Shown here piece after piece: positions 8,114 to 16,340 of a DNA stretch of 64,000 nt. Origin of the DNA: Rhodocyclaceae bacterium (GTDB lineage Bacteria; Pseudomonadota; Gammaproteobacteria; Burkholderiales; Rhodocyclaceae); contig JALNXH010000006.1 in assembly GCA_023230455.1 (NCBI GenBank), positions 80,883-144,882 on the forward strand, given 5' to 3'. The position numbers and the translations under genes were made by a program. Position 1 is the stretch's first letter; every line of letters starts with the position of its first letter. Under the pieces are notes generated by a model, which was given only the letters and a program-made list of their open reading frames with translations, searched no databases and was not told the origin of the DNA.

Positions 8114-9301
8114 CTATTTCGGCTGCTTGGTGCGCTGCGCGACGGCGCTGGCCATCCGCGCCAGCGCGGTTTCGAGCGTGCCGGCGGGGCAGCCGAAGTT
8201 GAGCCGGACGTACTTTTGGTAGTCCGCGCCGAGGCCGAAATCGCGGCCGTCCGAGAGGCCGACACCCGCCTGCTCGAAGAATTTCTGCGGGTGGTCGAGG
8301 CCGAGGCCGCTACAGTCGATCCATGCCAGATAGGTGGCTTCCATCGGGGTTGTGCGCAGTCCCGGCATCATCGTCACCGCCTGCTCGACGCGCTGGGCAT
8401 TGCCGCGCAGGGTGTCCAGCAGCGCGCGCTGCCAGTCGTCGCCGTCGCGGTAGGCGGCCTCGGTGGCGACCAGGCCCAGCGTGTTGATGTGCGGCATGAT
8501 CCCTTCCATCGTGCTCAGGAAGCGCCGCCGCAGCGTTGCGTCCGGAATCACCGCGAAGGCGCTGTAGAGACCGGGGACGTTGAAGGTCTTCGACGGCGCC
8601 ATCAGCGTGATGCTGCGCTGTGCGATCGACTCCGACAGCGCCGCCAATGGACGGTGGCGGCGCGTCGGATCGAGCACCAGGCCGCAATGGACTTCGTCGC
8701 TACAGACCACTGCATCGTGTTTCTCGGCGAGCGCCGCAATGGCATTCAGTTCTTCGTCGTCCCACACCCGGCCCACCGGATTGTGCGGATGGCAGAGCAG
8801 CCAGAGCTTGGCCTGGCTGCGGGCGAAAGCGGCATCGACGGCGGCGAAATCCCATTGCCAGCGCACGGCATTGCGTTGCAAGGCGACGGTTTCCAGGCGC
8901 CGCGCGGAATGGGCAGGTGCGGCTAGGAAGGGTGGATAGACCGGTGTGGCGCTGAGCACGGCGTCGCCGGTATCGCCGACGCTGCGGCAGGCCAGATTCA
9001 AAGCGGCGACTACGCCGGGAATCCAGACAATCCACGGTGCCTCGATGGCCCATGCGTAATGGCGCAGCACGTGTTGCTGCACGGCCTCGGTCAGCGACGG
9101 CCAGGGCTTGGCGTAGCCGAATACGCCGTGTTCGATGCGTTGCCGCAGCGCGTCGAGCACCGGCGGCGGCGCGGCGAAATCCATATCCGCTACCCATAGC
9201 GGGATGATGTCGCGACCGACATAGCGCTCCCACTTCAGCGAATCGCTGCCGCGCCGGTCGACGCCCCGGGTGAAATCGAAGCCGTCCTGCGCGTGCTTCA
9301 T
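8114..9301 (-). CDS. PatB/MalY-type PLP-dependent C-S lyase
   Basis: Fold-type I PLP enzyme of the PatB/MalY family, 395 residues, which typically cleaves cystathionine or cysteine conjugates to pyruvate, ammonia and a thiol. The family opening DFTRGVDRRGSDSLKW, the PLWVADMDF block and the CHPHNPVGRVW loop are visible. The PLP lysine is in LMAPSKTFNVPGLYS. The start overlaps the stop of the caspase-like gene by 4 bp (ATGA at 9298-9301), so it is the last gene of the minus-strand run beginning at 13199. Its link to the surface proteins upstream is positional only. A true aminotransferase role cannot be excluded. Confidence 0.88.
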   Translation of the reverse strand: MKHAQDGFDFTRGVDRRGSDSLKWERYVGRDIIPLWVADMDFAAPPPVLDALRQRIEHGVFGYAKPWPSLTEAVQQHVLRHYAWAIEAPWIVWIPGVVAALNLACRSVGDTGDAVLSATPVYPPFLAAPAHSARRLETVALQRNAVRWQWDFAAVDAAFARSQAKLWLLCHPHNPVGRVWDDEELNAIAALAEKHDAVVCSDEVHCGLVLDPTRRHRPLAALSESIAQRSITLMAPSKTFNVPGLYSAFAVIPDATLRRRFLSTMEGIMPHINTLGLVATEAAYRDGDDWQRALLDTLRGNAQRVEQAVTMMPGLRTTPMEATYLAWIDCSGLGLDHPQKFFEQAGVGLSDGRDFGLGADYQKYVRLNFGCPAGTLETALARMASAVAQRTKQPK

Positions 9302-10560
9302 CGGCCGGCGGTTTCGAACAGGTATTCGCCGCCGCTGACGTGTCCGGCGCTGACCACGGCACCGTACTGCGGGGTCTGCTCGTATTCTTTGCGCACCTTG
9401 CCGTGTACCACCTGGTAAATTTCGTAACCGGGCGTGACGCCGCTGGCCGATTCAAGCGCCTTGATCAGGTTATAGGCAAAGATCGAGTGCCCTTCCTTGC
9501 CTTCGTCGGAAACGGGCTCCTCGTCGCCGGACGAGAACACCACCACCGAGCGGCGGCGCAGAATTTCATCGCGATCGGCCTTGCCGCTGCTGACCTTCTG
9601 CTCTTTGGTCAGAGAACCGGAGAAGCAACTGTCGGAGACCAGGATCAGTTGCCGTGCCGGGATCGCTTTCAGCAGTTTGGAGATGTCGGTATTGGAAATC
9701 CAGTTGGCCGGCGTTTTCACCGAGGCGTCGACGGGAATCCAGAAGCCCATACGGGTGTCGTCCATCAGGTAACCGTGACCCGCGTAGAGCAACACGATGC
9801 TGTCCTCGGGGCGGGTACTGGCGGCGATCTCGTTGATGGCCGCGATGATCTGCGCCTTGCCGGCGTTGCGCACGACACGCGATTCGAAGCCGAAGCGATT
9901 TTGCAGTACCTGGGCGATGCTTTCGACATCGGCGATCGGCGTTTCCAGCGCGGGAATCGGCGTTGAGTAAGCGTTGTTGCCCACCAATACGGCGATGCGG
10001 CGCGGCGAAACGATAGGTGCCGGTGGCGGTGCGGTGTCAACGGGGGCGCTGGCTACGACGGTGGTGGGTACTGCCACCTTGGGTGCAGGCGGTAGCGGCA
10101 GCGGATTTTCCGGCACAGGAGCGGCGCCGGGTTTGGCTGGAAGTTTGGCCTCCGCGGGTGTCGGGGCGGTTGTCGGCGCGACAGGATCTGCTGCCACCGC
10201 TGGCGTTGGCAAGGGTTGGGGTGGCGGGAGCGGGGCGGCAGATTGCGGTTTGATTTCGGCGACGGCAACGGGTGTCGGCGTAACGGCCGGAGTCGGCGCT
10301 GTATTCAAGCATAGCGTTCCATGGGGCGCCCCCCCGGGCGGACACTCCGGCACATCGGCGGCCTGCGGGTTTTTGCGCAACTCTTCCAGGGCCTCGCGGT
10401 AGAGTGCGGTACGTGTCTGATGGCGCTGGGTGAAGATCGACTGCATCTGCGTCATGCCCGGAATGCCGCCGATAAACGCAGGTGGGCGCATCGGCATCTG
10501 CGCTACGGCGTCGGCGACAAGTCCCAGTGCTGTGATCGCGAGAATAAGTTTGCGGTTCAT
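9298..10560 (-). CDS. Exported caspase-like (peptidase C14) protein
   Basis: A 420-residue exported protein with a C-terminal caspase fold. The ATG at 10560 is chosen because it opens a clean signal peptide (MNRKLILAITALGLVADAVA) and overlaps the upstream stop as ATGA. After a short helical part, residues 85-185 form a low-complexity Pro/Ala linker. The caspase domain begins at RRIAVLVGNNAYS (188), with the catalytic His262 in YAGHG and Cys312 in SDSCFSGSL, so the dyad is intact. Bacterial caspase homologues of this type cleave after Arg, Lys or Asp, but substrates here are unknown. Periplasmic or surface placement next to an outer-membrane barrel and a lipoprotein-like hydrolase suggests processing of envelope or secreted proteins. 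Confidence 0.85.
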   Translation of the reverse strand: MNRKLILAITALGLVADAVAQMPMRPPAFIGGIPGMTQMQSIFTQRHQTRTALYREALEELRKNPQAADVPECPPGGAPHGTLCLNTAPTPAVTPTPVAVAEIKPQSAAPLPPPQPLPTPAVAADPVAPTTAPTPAEAKLPAKPGAAPVPENPLPLPPAPKVAVPTTVVASAPVDTAPPPAPIVSPRRIAVLVGNNAYSTPIPALETPIADVESIAQVLQNRFGFESRVVRNAGKAQIIAAINEIAASTRPEDSIVLLYAGHGYLMDDTRMGFWIPVDASVKTPANWISNTDISKLLKAIPARQLILVSDSCFSGSLTKEQKVSSGKADRDEILRRRSVVVFSSGDEEPVSDEGKEGHSIFAYNLIKALESASGVTPGYEIYQVVHGKVRKEYEQTPQYGAVVSAGHVSGGEYLFETAGR

Positions 10561-11387
10561 CGGTTTTCCTCCAGTAGCTGTCGCCATTGCTCGGCCCAGC
10601 AGCAGGAATGGGTGAAGTCCGGCATTAGTCGCACATTCCCTCCCCACTTGGCTGCGAATTCGGCGACTACCTCGGGCGGCACAATCTTGTCGCGCCCCCC
10701 CGTCCAATGTGTAGCGCGGCTCAGCGGCGCCGTCAGCGCGCTTATCGGGTCGACGGATCCGATGAGCGGAGAAATTCCTTGGCTGTGCGTCCAGCGATTG
10801 ACCGCCAGCGGCGCGGCTACGGTGATCAATTCTTCCACATCATCGCGTCGCGCCGCCAGCAGTGTGGCGATCACGCCGCCGCCTGAATAACCGACCAGCC
10901 GCAAATTCGTGGTCTGCGTTTCGCTTTTGAGCGCATCGACGACATGCCCGTAAGCGTCGATGACTTCCGGCGAGAAGCGCCGTTCGTCCCAATAGGCCGG
11001 GTCGCAGTTCGTGCGATCGGCGGCACTCAGATATTGGCAAGGACGGCCCAGATAGGCGACCGATCCGGCCGGATCGGCGATGGCCATCGCCAGTACCGGC
11101 GACGCGACGGGGGTCGGGTCGCGCGGTGCATGGTAGGGCGAAGACCACTGGGCACCGTCGCCCTCTATATAGATCGTCAGCGTCTCGGCGTTTCGGCTGC
11201 GATCGCGTATCAGGATCAGCAGACGGAATGGATCGTGTGCAATTCGGCGTTCGCTGAAGCCGTAGGGTTGTGCTTTTTCCATTGCCGATTGGCGCAACGC
11301 GAGGTCGCCGTGGCATCCGCCGGCAGAAAACAAAAAGGCCGCGCCCGTGAGCGCGGCCAGCATCGGAACGATGCTCCGTTCCGGCAT
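10557..11387 (-). CDS. Alpha/beta hydrolase, probable lipoprotein
   Basis: A 276-residue exported hydrolase. The N-terminus MPERSIVPMLAALTGAAFLF is a signal sequence running into SAGGC, an imperfect lipobox with Cys25 as the likely lipidated residue. The nucleophile elbow LVGYSGGGV is visible, with candidate acid in GGRDKIV and histidine in PDFTHSCCW, so a full Ser-Asp-His triad is plausible. Substrate is unknown. It overlaps the caspase-like gene downstream by 4 bp, and its own start touches the stop of the outer-membrane barrel gene (11387). Confidence 0.75.
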   Translation of the reverse strand: MPERSIVPMLAALTGAAFLFSAGGCHGDLALRQSAMEKAQPYGFSERRIAHDPFRLLILIRDRSRNAETLTIYIEGDGAQWSSPYHAPRDPTPVASPVLAMAIADPAGSVAYLGRPCQYLSAADRTNCDPAYWDERRFSPEVIDAYGHVVDALKSETQTTNLRLVGYSGGGVIATLLAARRDDVEELITVAAPLAVNRWTHSQGISPLIGSVDPISALTAPLSRATHWTGGRDKIVPPEVVAEFAAKWGGNVRLMPDFTHSCCWAEQWRQLLEENR

Positions 11388-12448
11388 CAGAAACGGAAAT
11401 TGATGTTCAACAATACCGACGTGTTGGTCGTTCCGTTACGGGACTCGTCGTTGATGGCGATGCCGCCGTAAATGTCATTCTTGGCGGAAAAATAGTTGAT
11501 CCCGACGGTACCGACCCAAGCCTGTTTGTCCCATTTGATGCCCGGGGCCACCTTGGGGGACACGTCCGAATCGGAAACGAAAGCCAGGCCGGCATACGGC
11601 AGCCAGCCGCCGCCCAGCCAATAGCCGGCCTGTGCGCCGAGGCGAAGCTGACTGAGCTTGTTGGTTACGCCGGTGTTGGCGACGGTCACGCCATTGAATT
11701 TGGAGTTTTCATATTCTTCTTCGGCGTACATATAGCTGCCCTTGCCGAGGAACTGCCAGTTATCCATCCAGCGCGTGTAGCTCAGGTTGGCGCCGCCGAA
11801 CATGCGGTCGGAGTCCGCGGAGCCGGGACCTCCGGGGCTATTGGTCTTGAATTTGCCTTCGCCCCAGCCGATAGCGGCATCAAGCGACCAGTTCTGGTTG
11901 ATCTGCCAAGCCACGTACGGAGCGATGGAGTAGCCCTTATTCTCGAACCGGGTCTTTGCAAAACCTACCGCATTGAAGATGTTGCCATCGCCGTCATCGA
12001 ACGCGCCGGAAACGCCCAACACCAGGTTCGGAGCGATTTGATAATCGGCGCCGATGACCGGATTGTCGATATCGGCATCCGTTTGCTGGCCCGCTTTCGT
12101 ATCTTCGCGGGATATGAAACCGTAGCTGCCCCAGACGTTGAGTTTCGAGCTGGCGTCGCCGGCAGCCATGCCCGTGCGCGGCTCGCCGAGCGACGACAGC
12201 CGCATCGGGCCGCCGACGAAGCTGGCGCGCGAAGAAATGGAGTTGGTGATGGTCAACATGGTTTGAACCGTCGTGCCCTGTAGCAAGGCCTGGTTCAATC
12301 CGGGACGGGCTGTTTCCCCGGGGGCGCAGGGTGGGCAGGTGTACGAACCTGTCGAGCCCAGATAAGAAGCGGGGGCGCTAGCGAATGCAGCACCGCTGGC
12401 TACAGAGAGTGTGGCGTAAATTGCTAGATGCTTGAAGTGTTTCGACAT
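11387..12448 (-). CDS. Autotransporter-type outer-membrane beta-barrel protein
   Basis: A 353-residue outer-membrane protein. The start taken is the ATG at 12448, with AAAGGGAG just upstream, which gives a signal peptide ending near AAFASA. A short passenger-like region with a CPPC motif (residues about 38-42) and a helical stretch precede the barrel. From about residue 105 on, alternating strands such as KLNVWGSYGF, PNLVLGVSGAF and YSIAPYVAWQ match the autotransporter beta-domain family, and the chain ends in INFRF with the terminal Phe recognised by the BAM machinery. The passenger is very short, so it may act as a plain barrel rather than a secretor. It is co-oriented with the hydrolase and caspase genes. 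Confidence 0.8.
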   Translation of the reverse strand: MSKHFKHLAIYATLSVASGAAFASAPASYLGSTGSYTCPPCAPGETARPGLNQALLQGTTVQTMLTITNSISSRASFVGGPMRLSSLGEPRTGMAAGDASSKLNVWGSYGFISREDTKAGQQTDADIDNPVIGADYQIAPNLVLGVSGAFDDGDGNIFNAVGFAKTRFENKGYSIAPYVAWQINQNWSLDAAIGWGEGKFKTNSPGGPGSADSDRMFGGANLSYTRWMDNWQFLGKGSYMYAEEEYENSKFNGVTVANTGVTNKLSQLRLGAQAGYWLGGGWLPYAGLAFVSDSDVSPKVAPGIKWDKQAWVGTVGINYFSAKNDIYGGIAINDESRNGTTNTSVLLNINFRF

Positions 12449-12494
12449 GATCTCCCTTTCTTGAAATTGTTGCATAAAGATTCTATACACCTAC

Positions 12495-13199
12495 CTACTG
12501 AGTGGGTACGGCCGTATCGCGCGCGTTGCGCACCGCCCGTTGGTAAAGTGAGACAAGTAGTTTTGCCTGCGGGTCTCCCGGATACTTGGTGCGCAATTCG
12601 CCGAGTGCCTGATCGACGCGCTCAAGCGCGCGGGCTTCGAACAGCGCGGAGAGCAGATACATTTCCGGATTCAGGTCGTCGCGGGCCGACGCGGTGCGCA
12701 GGTCGCGATAGGTTTTGTCGATTTTCGCCAGCGCATCCGGCGTCGGGAGGCTGCGCTGGCGATTCGTAGCGATTCGGCCCTGGGCATCGACTACAGGTGT
12801 TTTCCCGATCTGCTTCACCACGGATACGGGTAACTGGTCGGACCTCAATTCGCTCAACCCCTTTGGTTTGCTCGCCGTTTCGCCGATTTCCAGCTGTCCG
12901 GCACCAGACCATGTTTCCTGTCGTCCATTGGCGAAGTAGATCAATCGCAGCCGTCCCCCTTGTCCGATGGCCAGCAGATCGCCGCTCTTCAGGCGGGCAA
13001 ACCCCTGCACCGGTTGAATACCGGTGGGTGTTGCGCGCGTCACTTCACCCGCGGATAGCGTTACCAATACGTCTACGTCTGCTGCACAAACGGTAAGCGA
13101 AACGATACTCATCCATGCGAACGCACTAACCTTCCCCGCAAGGCCAACCTTATGTACCGAGCTGAACATCCAGCCGTAATAATTGCGCATGCCCGTCAT
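12495..13199 (-). CDS. FecR-like exported protein
   Basis: An exported protein of roughly 234 residues. The start is uncertain: ATGs at 13199, 13190 and 13169 are all possible and no good ribosome-binding site separates them. All give a hydrophobic export signal ending at VCAADVDV. The first mature part (SAGEV, LKSGDLLAIGQGGRLRLIYFANG) resembles the FecR fold, a beta domain found in periplasmic sensors and surface proteins. The C-terminal half is helical (LNPEMYLLSALFEARALERV), TPR-like in character, and predicted to bind partners. It heads the minus-strand run and is divergent from the CsgG-like gene, so the two operons may share control. Confidence 0.6.
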   Translation of the reverse strand: MTGMRNYYGWMFSSVHKVGLAGKVSAFAWMSIVSLTVCAADVDVLVTLSAGEVTRATPTGIQPVQGFARLKSGDLLAIGQGGRLRLIYFANGRQETWSGAGQLEIGETASKPKGLSELRSDQLPVSVVKQIGKTPVVDAQGRIATNRQRSLPTPDALAKIDKTYRDLRTASARDDLNPEMYLLSALFEARALERVDQALGELRTKYPGDPQAKLLVSLYQRAVRNARDTAVPTQ

Positions 13200-13343
13200 G
13201 CTAGGTCGAGGCGCCGCCAGTCGCAATAAGGAAAGCCGGCCTGGGCGCCATTGATTGAACGTTGTTTGATCAGGATCAGACTTTCCCTATTTGGTCTGCC
13301 TATATTGAAAAGTGGAAAGCTTGAAATTTCCTAAGAGGGAGCA

Positions 13344-14918
13344 ATGAAAATACAAAAAATAAAGGGGATTTCCCATGGGTTGATGGTGGCGCTGGCGACC
13401 CAGAGCATTGGCGCGGTGGCAGCCGATATCGGTGCCGAAGCGGCGTCCGGTGCCGGGCCCAAGACGCCGGCAATCAAGACGGTAACCAATTTCTCGCAGG
13501 CTCTGCGCTGTATGGACGAATTGTTTCTTGCCTACGGCAAGCAGGGAATCGTCATCACTTCGGCGGGCATTCCCGACGAGACCGGCAAGGTGCGCACCGG
13601 CACCAAGGAAATGGTCATCAGCACCGTGGCGAAGATGACCCTGAAGAGCAACGCCTTCGAATTCATCGACTTCCATAGTGCGCAGGACGATCTCGGGCAA
13701 TTGTTTGCCGCCATTGGCGATGCCGGCCGCAAGCTGCCGGATTATTACGTGCGCGGTTCGATCACCCAGATGGACGATAACGCGGTACGGAAAAACAAGG
13801 GCGCAGGTATTTCGCTGCCCTTCTTCGATTTCGGTTATTCGAAGGACGAGTCCTACGATCTGCTGAGCATGGACATGAGCGTGGGTGAGGCTGCTTCACG
13901 CAAAATCCTGCCTATTACCAGCACTTCCAACACGATGATTCTGGTCAAGGGCGGGAAATCGGGTGAAGGCGGCGGTCGGCTGGGCAAGCTGGGTCTCAGC
14001 TTCAACGTCGATCTGAGCCGCTCCGAGGGTGTGGGTGCGGCGACGCGAACCCTGATCGAGCTCGGTTTGATAGAGACGCTGGGCAAATTCACCCAGGTTC
14101 CATACTGGAAATGTCTCGACACCAATCTGACCAATCCCTTGATCCGCGACCAGGCTCGGGAGTGGTACGACAGCGCAAAGGAGAAGGATCTCCTGTTGTT
14201 TGTTCAGCGCAAGCTGGCCGGGATGAACCGCTACAACGGCCCGCTGGACGGCGCAATGAGCGATGCACTGAAGGAGGCGGTCGCCGAATACCAGTCGAAG
14301 GCTGGTTTGATCGCCAATGGCGCTGTGAATTTCGACCTCTACGCCAGCCTCCTCGACGATACGCAGAATCAGCTGGCTGCGCTACCGGCACCCAGCCCGG
14401 CCACCAAGACGATTCCCGGTTTGGCGCCGGCGATGAAGTCGCCGGCGGCGTCTCCCGCCGCAGTGACTACAGCCGCTCCTGCGGCACCGGCTGCACCTGT
14501 AGCCTTCCGTCTCACTCTTGAAAGCGAACGCGGTGCACGACCGAGCTACAGGGTCGGGGAGTTTCTGAACATGAGCCTGTCGATGAACGCGCACGGAACG
14601 GCCTATTGCTATTACGAAGATGCCAGCCGCACCACGGCGCGGATATTCCCCAATCAATTCCATCCCGATTCCTCGGTCAGTGCCGGTGGCGTGATGCGCC
14701 TGCCGGGCGGCGGCTTCAAGATCAGGTTCGACCGCGCCGGCACGGAACGGGTTGGTTGCGTCGGCGCCGATCGTGAGCTGGTGGTGCCTGCCGGGCTGAA
14801 GGGCGCGCGCGATCTGACGCCGCTGCCGGTGCGCTCGCTGAACGACGTGGTGGGCCAGTTCAAACAGGCCAACCCGGCGGCAGTGGCGAGTTTCGTCGAT
14901 ATCACCGTGACCCCCTGA
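13344..14918 (+). CDS. CsgG/HfaB-like exported protein with PG-binding and DUF4384-like domains
   Basis: A 524-residue exported protein that heads a ten-gene run. A signal peptide covers residues 1-27, without a lipobox cysteine. Residues 45-257 follow the plan of the curli secretion channel CsgG and the holdfast protein HfaB: IPDETGKV, YYVRGSITQMDDNAV, YDLLSMDMSVGEAASRKIL and AATRTLIELGLIETLG. A peptidoglycan-binding helical domain follows (281-337, FVQRKLAGMNRYNGPLDGAM). An Ala/Pro linker (345-390) then leads to a beta-rich DUF4384-like domain ending in VDITVTP. In the CsgG family this core forms an outer-membrane pore. Here the missing lipid anchor and the extra domains make export of the downstream proteins only an inference. 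GAGGG at 13335 serves as ribosome-binding site. Confidence 0.7.
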   Translation: MKIQKIKGISHGLMVALATQSIGAVAADIGAEAASGAGPKTPAIKTVTNFSQALRCMDELFLAYGKQGIVITSAGIPDETGKVRTGTKEMVISTVAKMTLKSNAFEFIDFHSAQDDLGQLFAAIGDAGRKLPDYYVRGSITQMDDNAVRKNKGAGISLPFFDFGYSKDESYDLLSMDMSVGEAASRKILPITSTSNTMILVKGGKSGEGGGRLGKLGLSFNVDLSRSEGVGAATRTLIELGLIETLGKFTQVPYWKCLDTNLTNPLIRDQAREWYDSAKEKDLLLFVQRKLAGMNRYNGPLDGAMSDALKEAVAEYQSKAGLIANGAVNFDLYASLLDDTQNQLAALPAPSPATKTIPGLAPAMKSPAASPAAVTTAAPAAPAAPVAFRLTLESERGARPSYRVGEFLNMSLSMNAHGTAYCYYEDASRTTARIFPNQFHPDSSVSAGGVMRLPGGGFKIRFDRAGTERVGCVGADRELVVPAGLKGARDLTPLPVRSLNDVVGQFKQANPAAVASFVDITVTP

Positions 14919-14921
14919 GCG

Positions 14922-15575
14922 GTGAAAACATGGCGCCTGCTTTCGCTGCTTGCCGTTTTCGGCGTTGTCGAAGGCGGTCTGGCGGGCGAAATCATCGTCG
15001 TACCGCAACCGGAGTCGGGTGCGGCTTCCGATGCGTCCATACAGAAGGATAAGGCGCGGGCGTATCGCAAGGACAAGGGTGAGGCCGGTTCTACGGTCAT
15101 CATCACAGACCAGTCCAGTCCGGCCGAGCGGGCCCGCGCCGCACGCAAGGAAAAGGAATCCGCCGGGCATGAATCGTCGACCATCATCATCCTGCCGCAG
15201 GACGAGGACGAGGGGCTGCTTTCTCCTGAGCGCAGTGCGGCGGGACGGGCCATGGACAATCGGGCACGAGCCAAGGAATATCGACGCAGCGCCGAACCTG
15301 CGGGTGAGGGACAGATCATCGTCATTCCGCCGGCGGGCAGCGGTGCGGATGTGGAGTCGGCCCATGAGCGGGCGCGAGAAAACCGTCTGCGTGCAAGGGA
15401 CTATTCAAAGGGCGATCGCGGTTCGCCGTCGGCCCATATCGGCGTCGACGGTTTGCCGATCATCGCTTGCAAGGATACGGACAACGTGGCGGGCCGCATC
15501 GGTGACGACAACCTGTCCGGCAGCGTCGTCACGATTTTTCGTGACGGCAAACCGATCAAGGTGCGCTGTCAGTGA
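14922..15575 (+). CDS. Exported repeat protein of unknown function (IIVxP repeats)
   Basis: A 217-residue exported protein that I do not recognise. It starts at a GTG 3 bp after the previous stop and opens with a signal peptide (MKTWRLLSLLAVFGVVEGGLAG). The mature part contains four imperfect repeats, each a hydrophobic strand (EIIVVPQP, STVIITDQ, STIIILPQ, GQIIVIPP) followed by a charged Arg/Lys/Glu/Ala-rich helix such as KARAYRKDKG or RARAKEYRRS. The C-terminal 45 residues have two cysteines (IACKDTD and VRCQ) that could pair. The alternation of strand and charged helix suggests a structural or binding role at the surface. Tight spacing says it works with the CsgG-like protein. Confidence 0.65.
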   Translation: MKTWRLLSLLAVFGVVEGGLAGEIIVVPQPESGAASDASIQKDKARAYRKDKGEAGSTVIITDQSSPAERARAARKEKESAGHESSTIIILPQDEDEGLLSPERSAAGRAMDNRARAKEYRRSAEPAGEGQIIVIPPAGSGADVESAHERARENRLRARDYSKGDRGSPSAHIGVDGLPIIACKDTDNVAGRIGDDNLSGSVVTIFRDGKPIKVRCQ

Positions 15576-15666
15576 TGCGCGCCGCAGAATTTAAGAGGGC
15601 GGTTTACTACACGGCGGTCATCGAAAGCCGGATTCGAACGTTATTCCCATGAGACGGAGAGGGAAA

Positions 15667-15999
15667 ATGAAAACCGGGCGATCGTTTCTGTGTGCTTTGT
15701 TCGCTGTCTGCCTGTTGCCGGCGTGTGCCTGGGCGCAGGGAATGGTTGATATTTCCTCTGCCGGAGTGAAGGTGGAAACCGGAGGTACGGGTAAGCCGGC
15801 CGTGTCGATTAGCGGAGCGTCTGGTTCGACGGTTGAGCCGGATCTCGAAATGGAGGGGGTTACGGTGATCAACGGCGACGTCTATATCGATGGCAGCAAG
15901 GTTCCCGCTGACCGGGTCCGCTACAAGTCGCCGAAGACCGGCAAGGTCTATGTGATCCGCCATACCCCCGGCGGCAATGTCAGCGTCGAGGAGAAATGA
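15667..15999 (+). CDS. Small exported protein, unknown function
   Basis: A 110-residue exported protein, not recognised. The ATG at 15667 has GGAGAGGG just upstream and is preferred over one at 15649. The signal peptide ends near ACAWAQG. The mature chain is beta-rich and glycine-rich (VKVETGGTGKPAVSISGASGS, GVTVINGDVYIDGSKVP), reminiscent of polymer-like or hemophore-like beta proteins. The end (YVIRHTPGGNVSVEEK) is polar. It overlaps the next gene by 4 bp, which makes it part of the same operon. Confidence 0.6.
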   Translation: MKTGRSFLCALFAVCLLPACAWAQGMVDISSAGVKVETGGTGKPAVSISGASGSTVEPDLEMEGVTVINGDVYIDGSKVPADRVRYKSPKTGKVYVIRHTPGGNVSVEEK

Positions 16000-16328
16000 T
16001 GATGCGCCTGACGCGCTATCTGATTTCCGCTGCGGTTGCCCTGGCCGCGAATTCGGCGGGCGCCGTGTTGGTGATCGTCGACCGTGTGCCGACGCACGAG
16101 ATGTCGTCGATCGTCTTTCTGACGCCACATGGAAATGCAGCCTATCTCGCCCAGCGCAGCCATGCGTGGCGCAGCTATCGCCAGGACGCCGACCCGCAGC
16201 GACGCCTTGGTCTGATCAGGGCGCCTGCCGCCGGCAGCAGGATGGCCGGGGCTTCCGCACGGCAGGCGCAGCTGCGCGACCATCTGACACGGGCTACGGC
16301 CTATCGCCTGCGTTATTTCGACAAGTAG
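15996..16328 (+). CDS. Small exported protein, unknown function
   Basis: A 110-residue protein beginning with three possible ATGs from 15996, the first overlapping the previous stop. The signal peptide is MMMRLTRYLISAAVALAANS with cleavage near AGA. The mature part is basic and rich in Arg, Ala and Gln (RRLGLIRAPAAGSRMAG, ARQAQLRDHLTRATAYRLRYF). No family is recognised. Its only support is codon-level continuity, the signal peptide and the tight overlap with its neighbour. Confidence 0.55.
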   Translation: MMMRLTRYLISAAVALAANSAGAVLVIVDRVPTHEMSSIVFLTPHGNAAYLAQRSHAWRSYRQDADPQRRLGLIRAPAAGSRMAGASARQAQLRDHLTRATAYRLRYFDK

Positions 16329-16340
16329 ACAGGATTCAAT

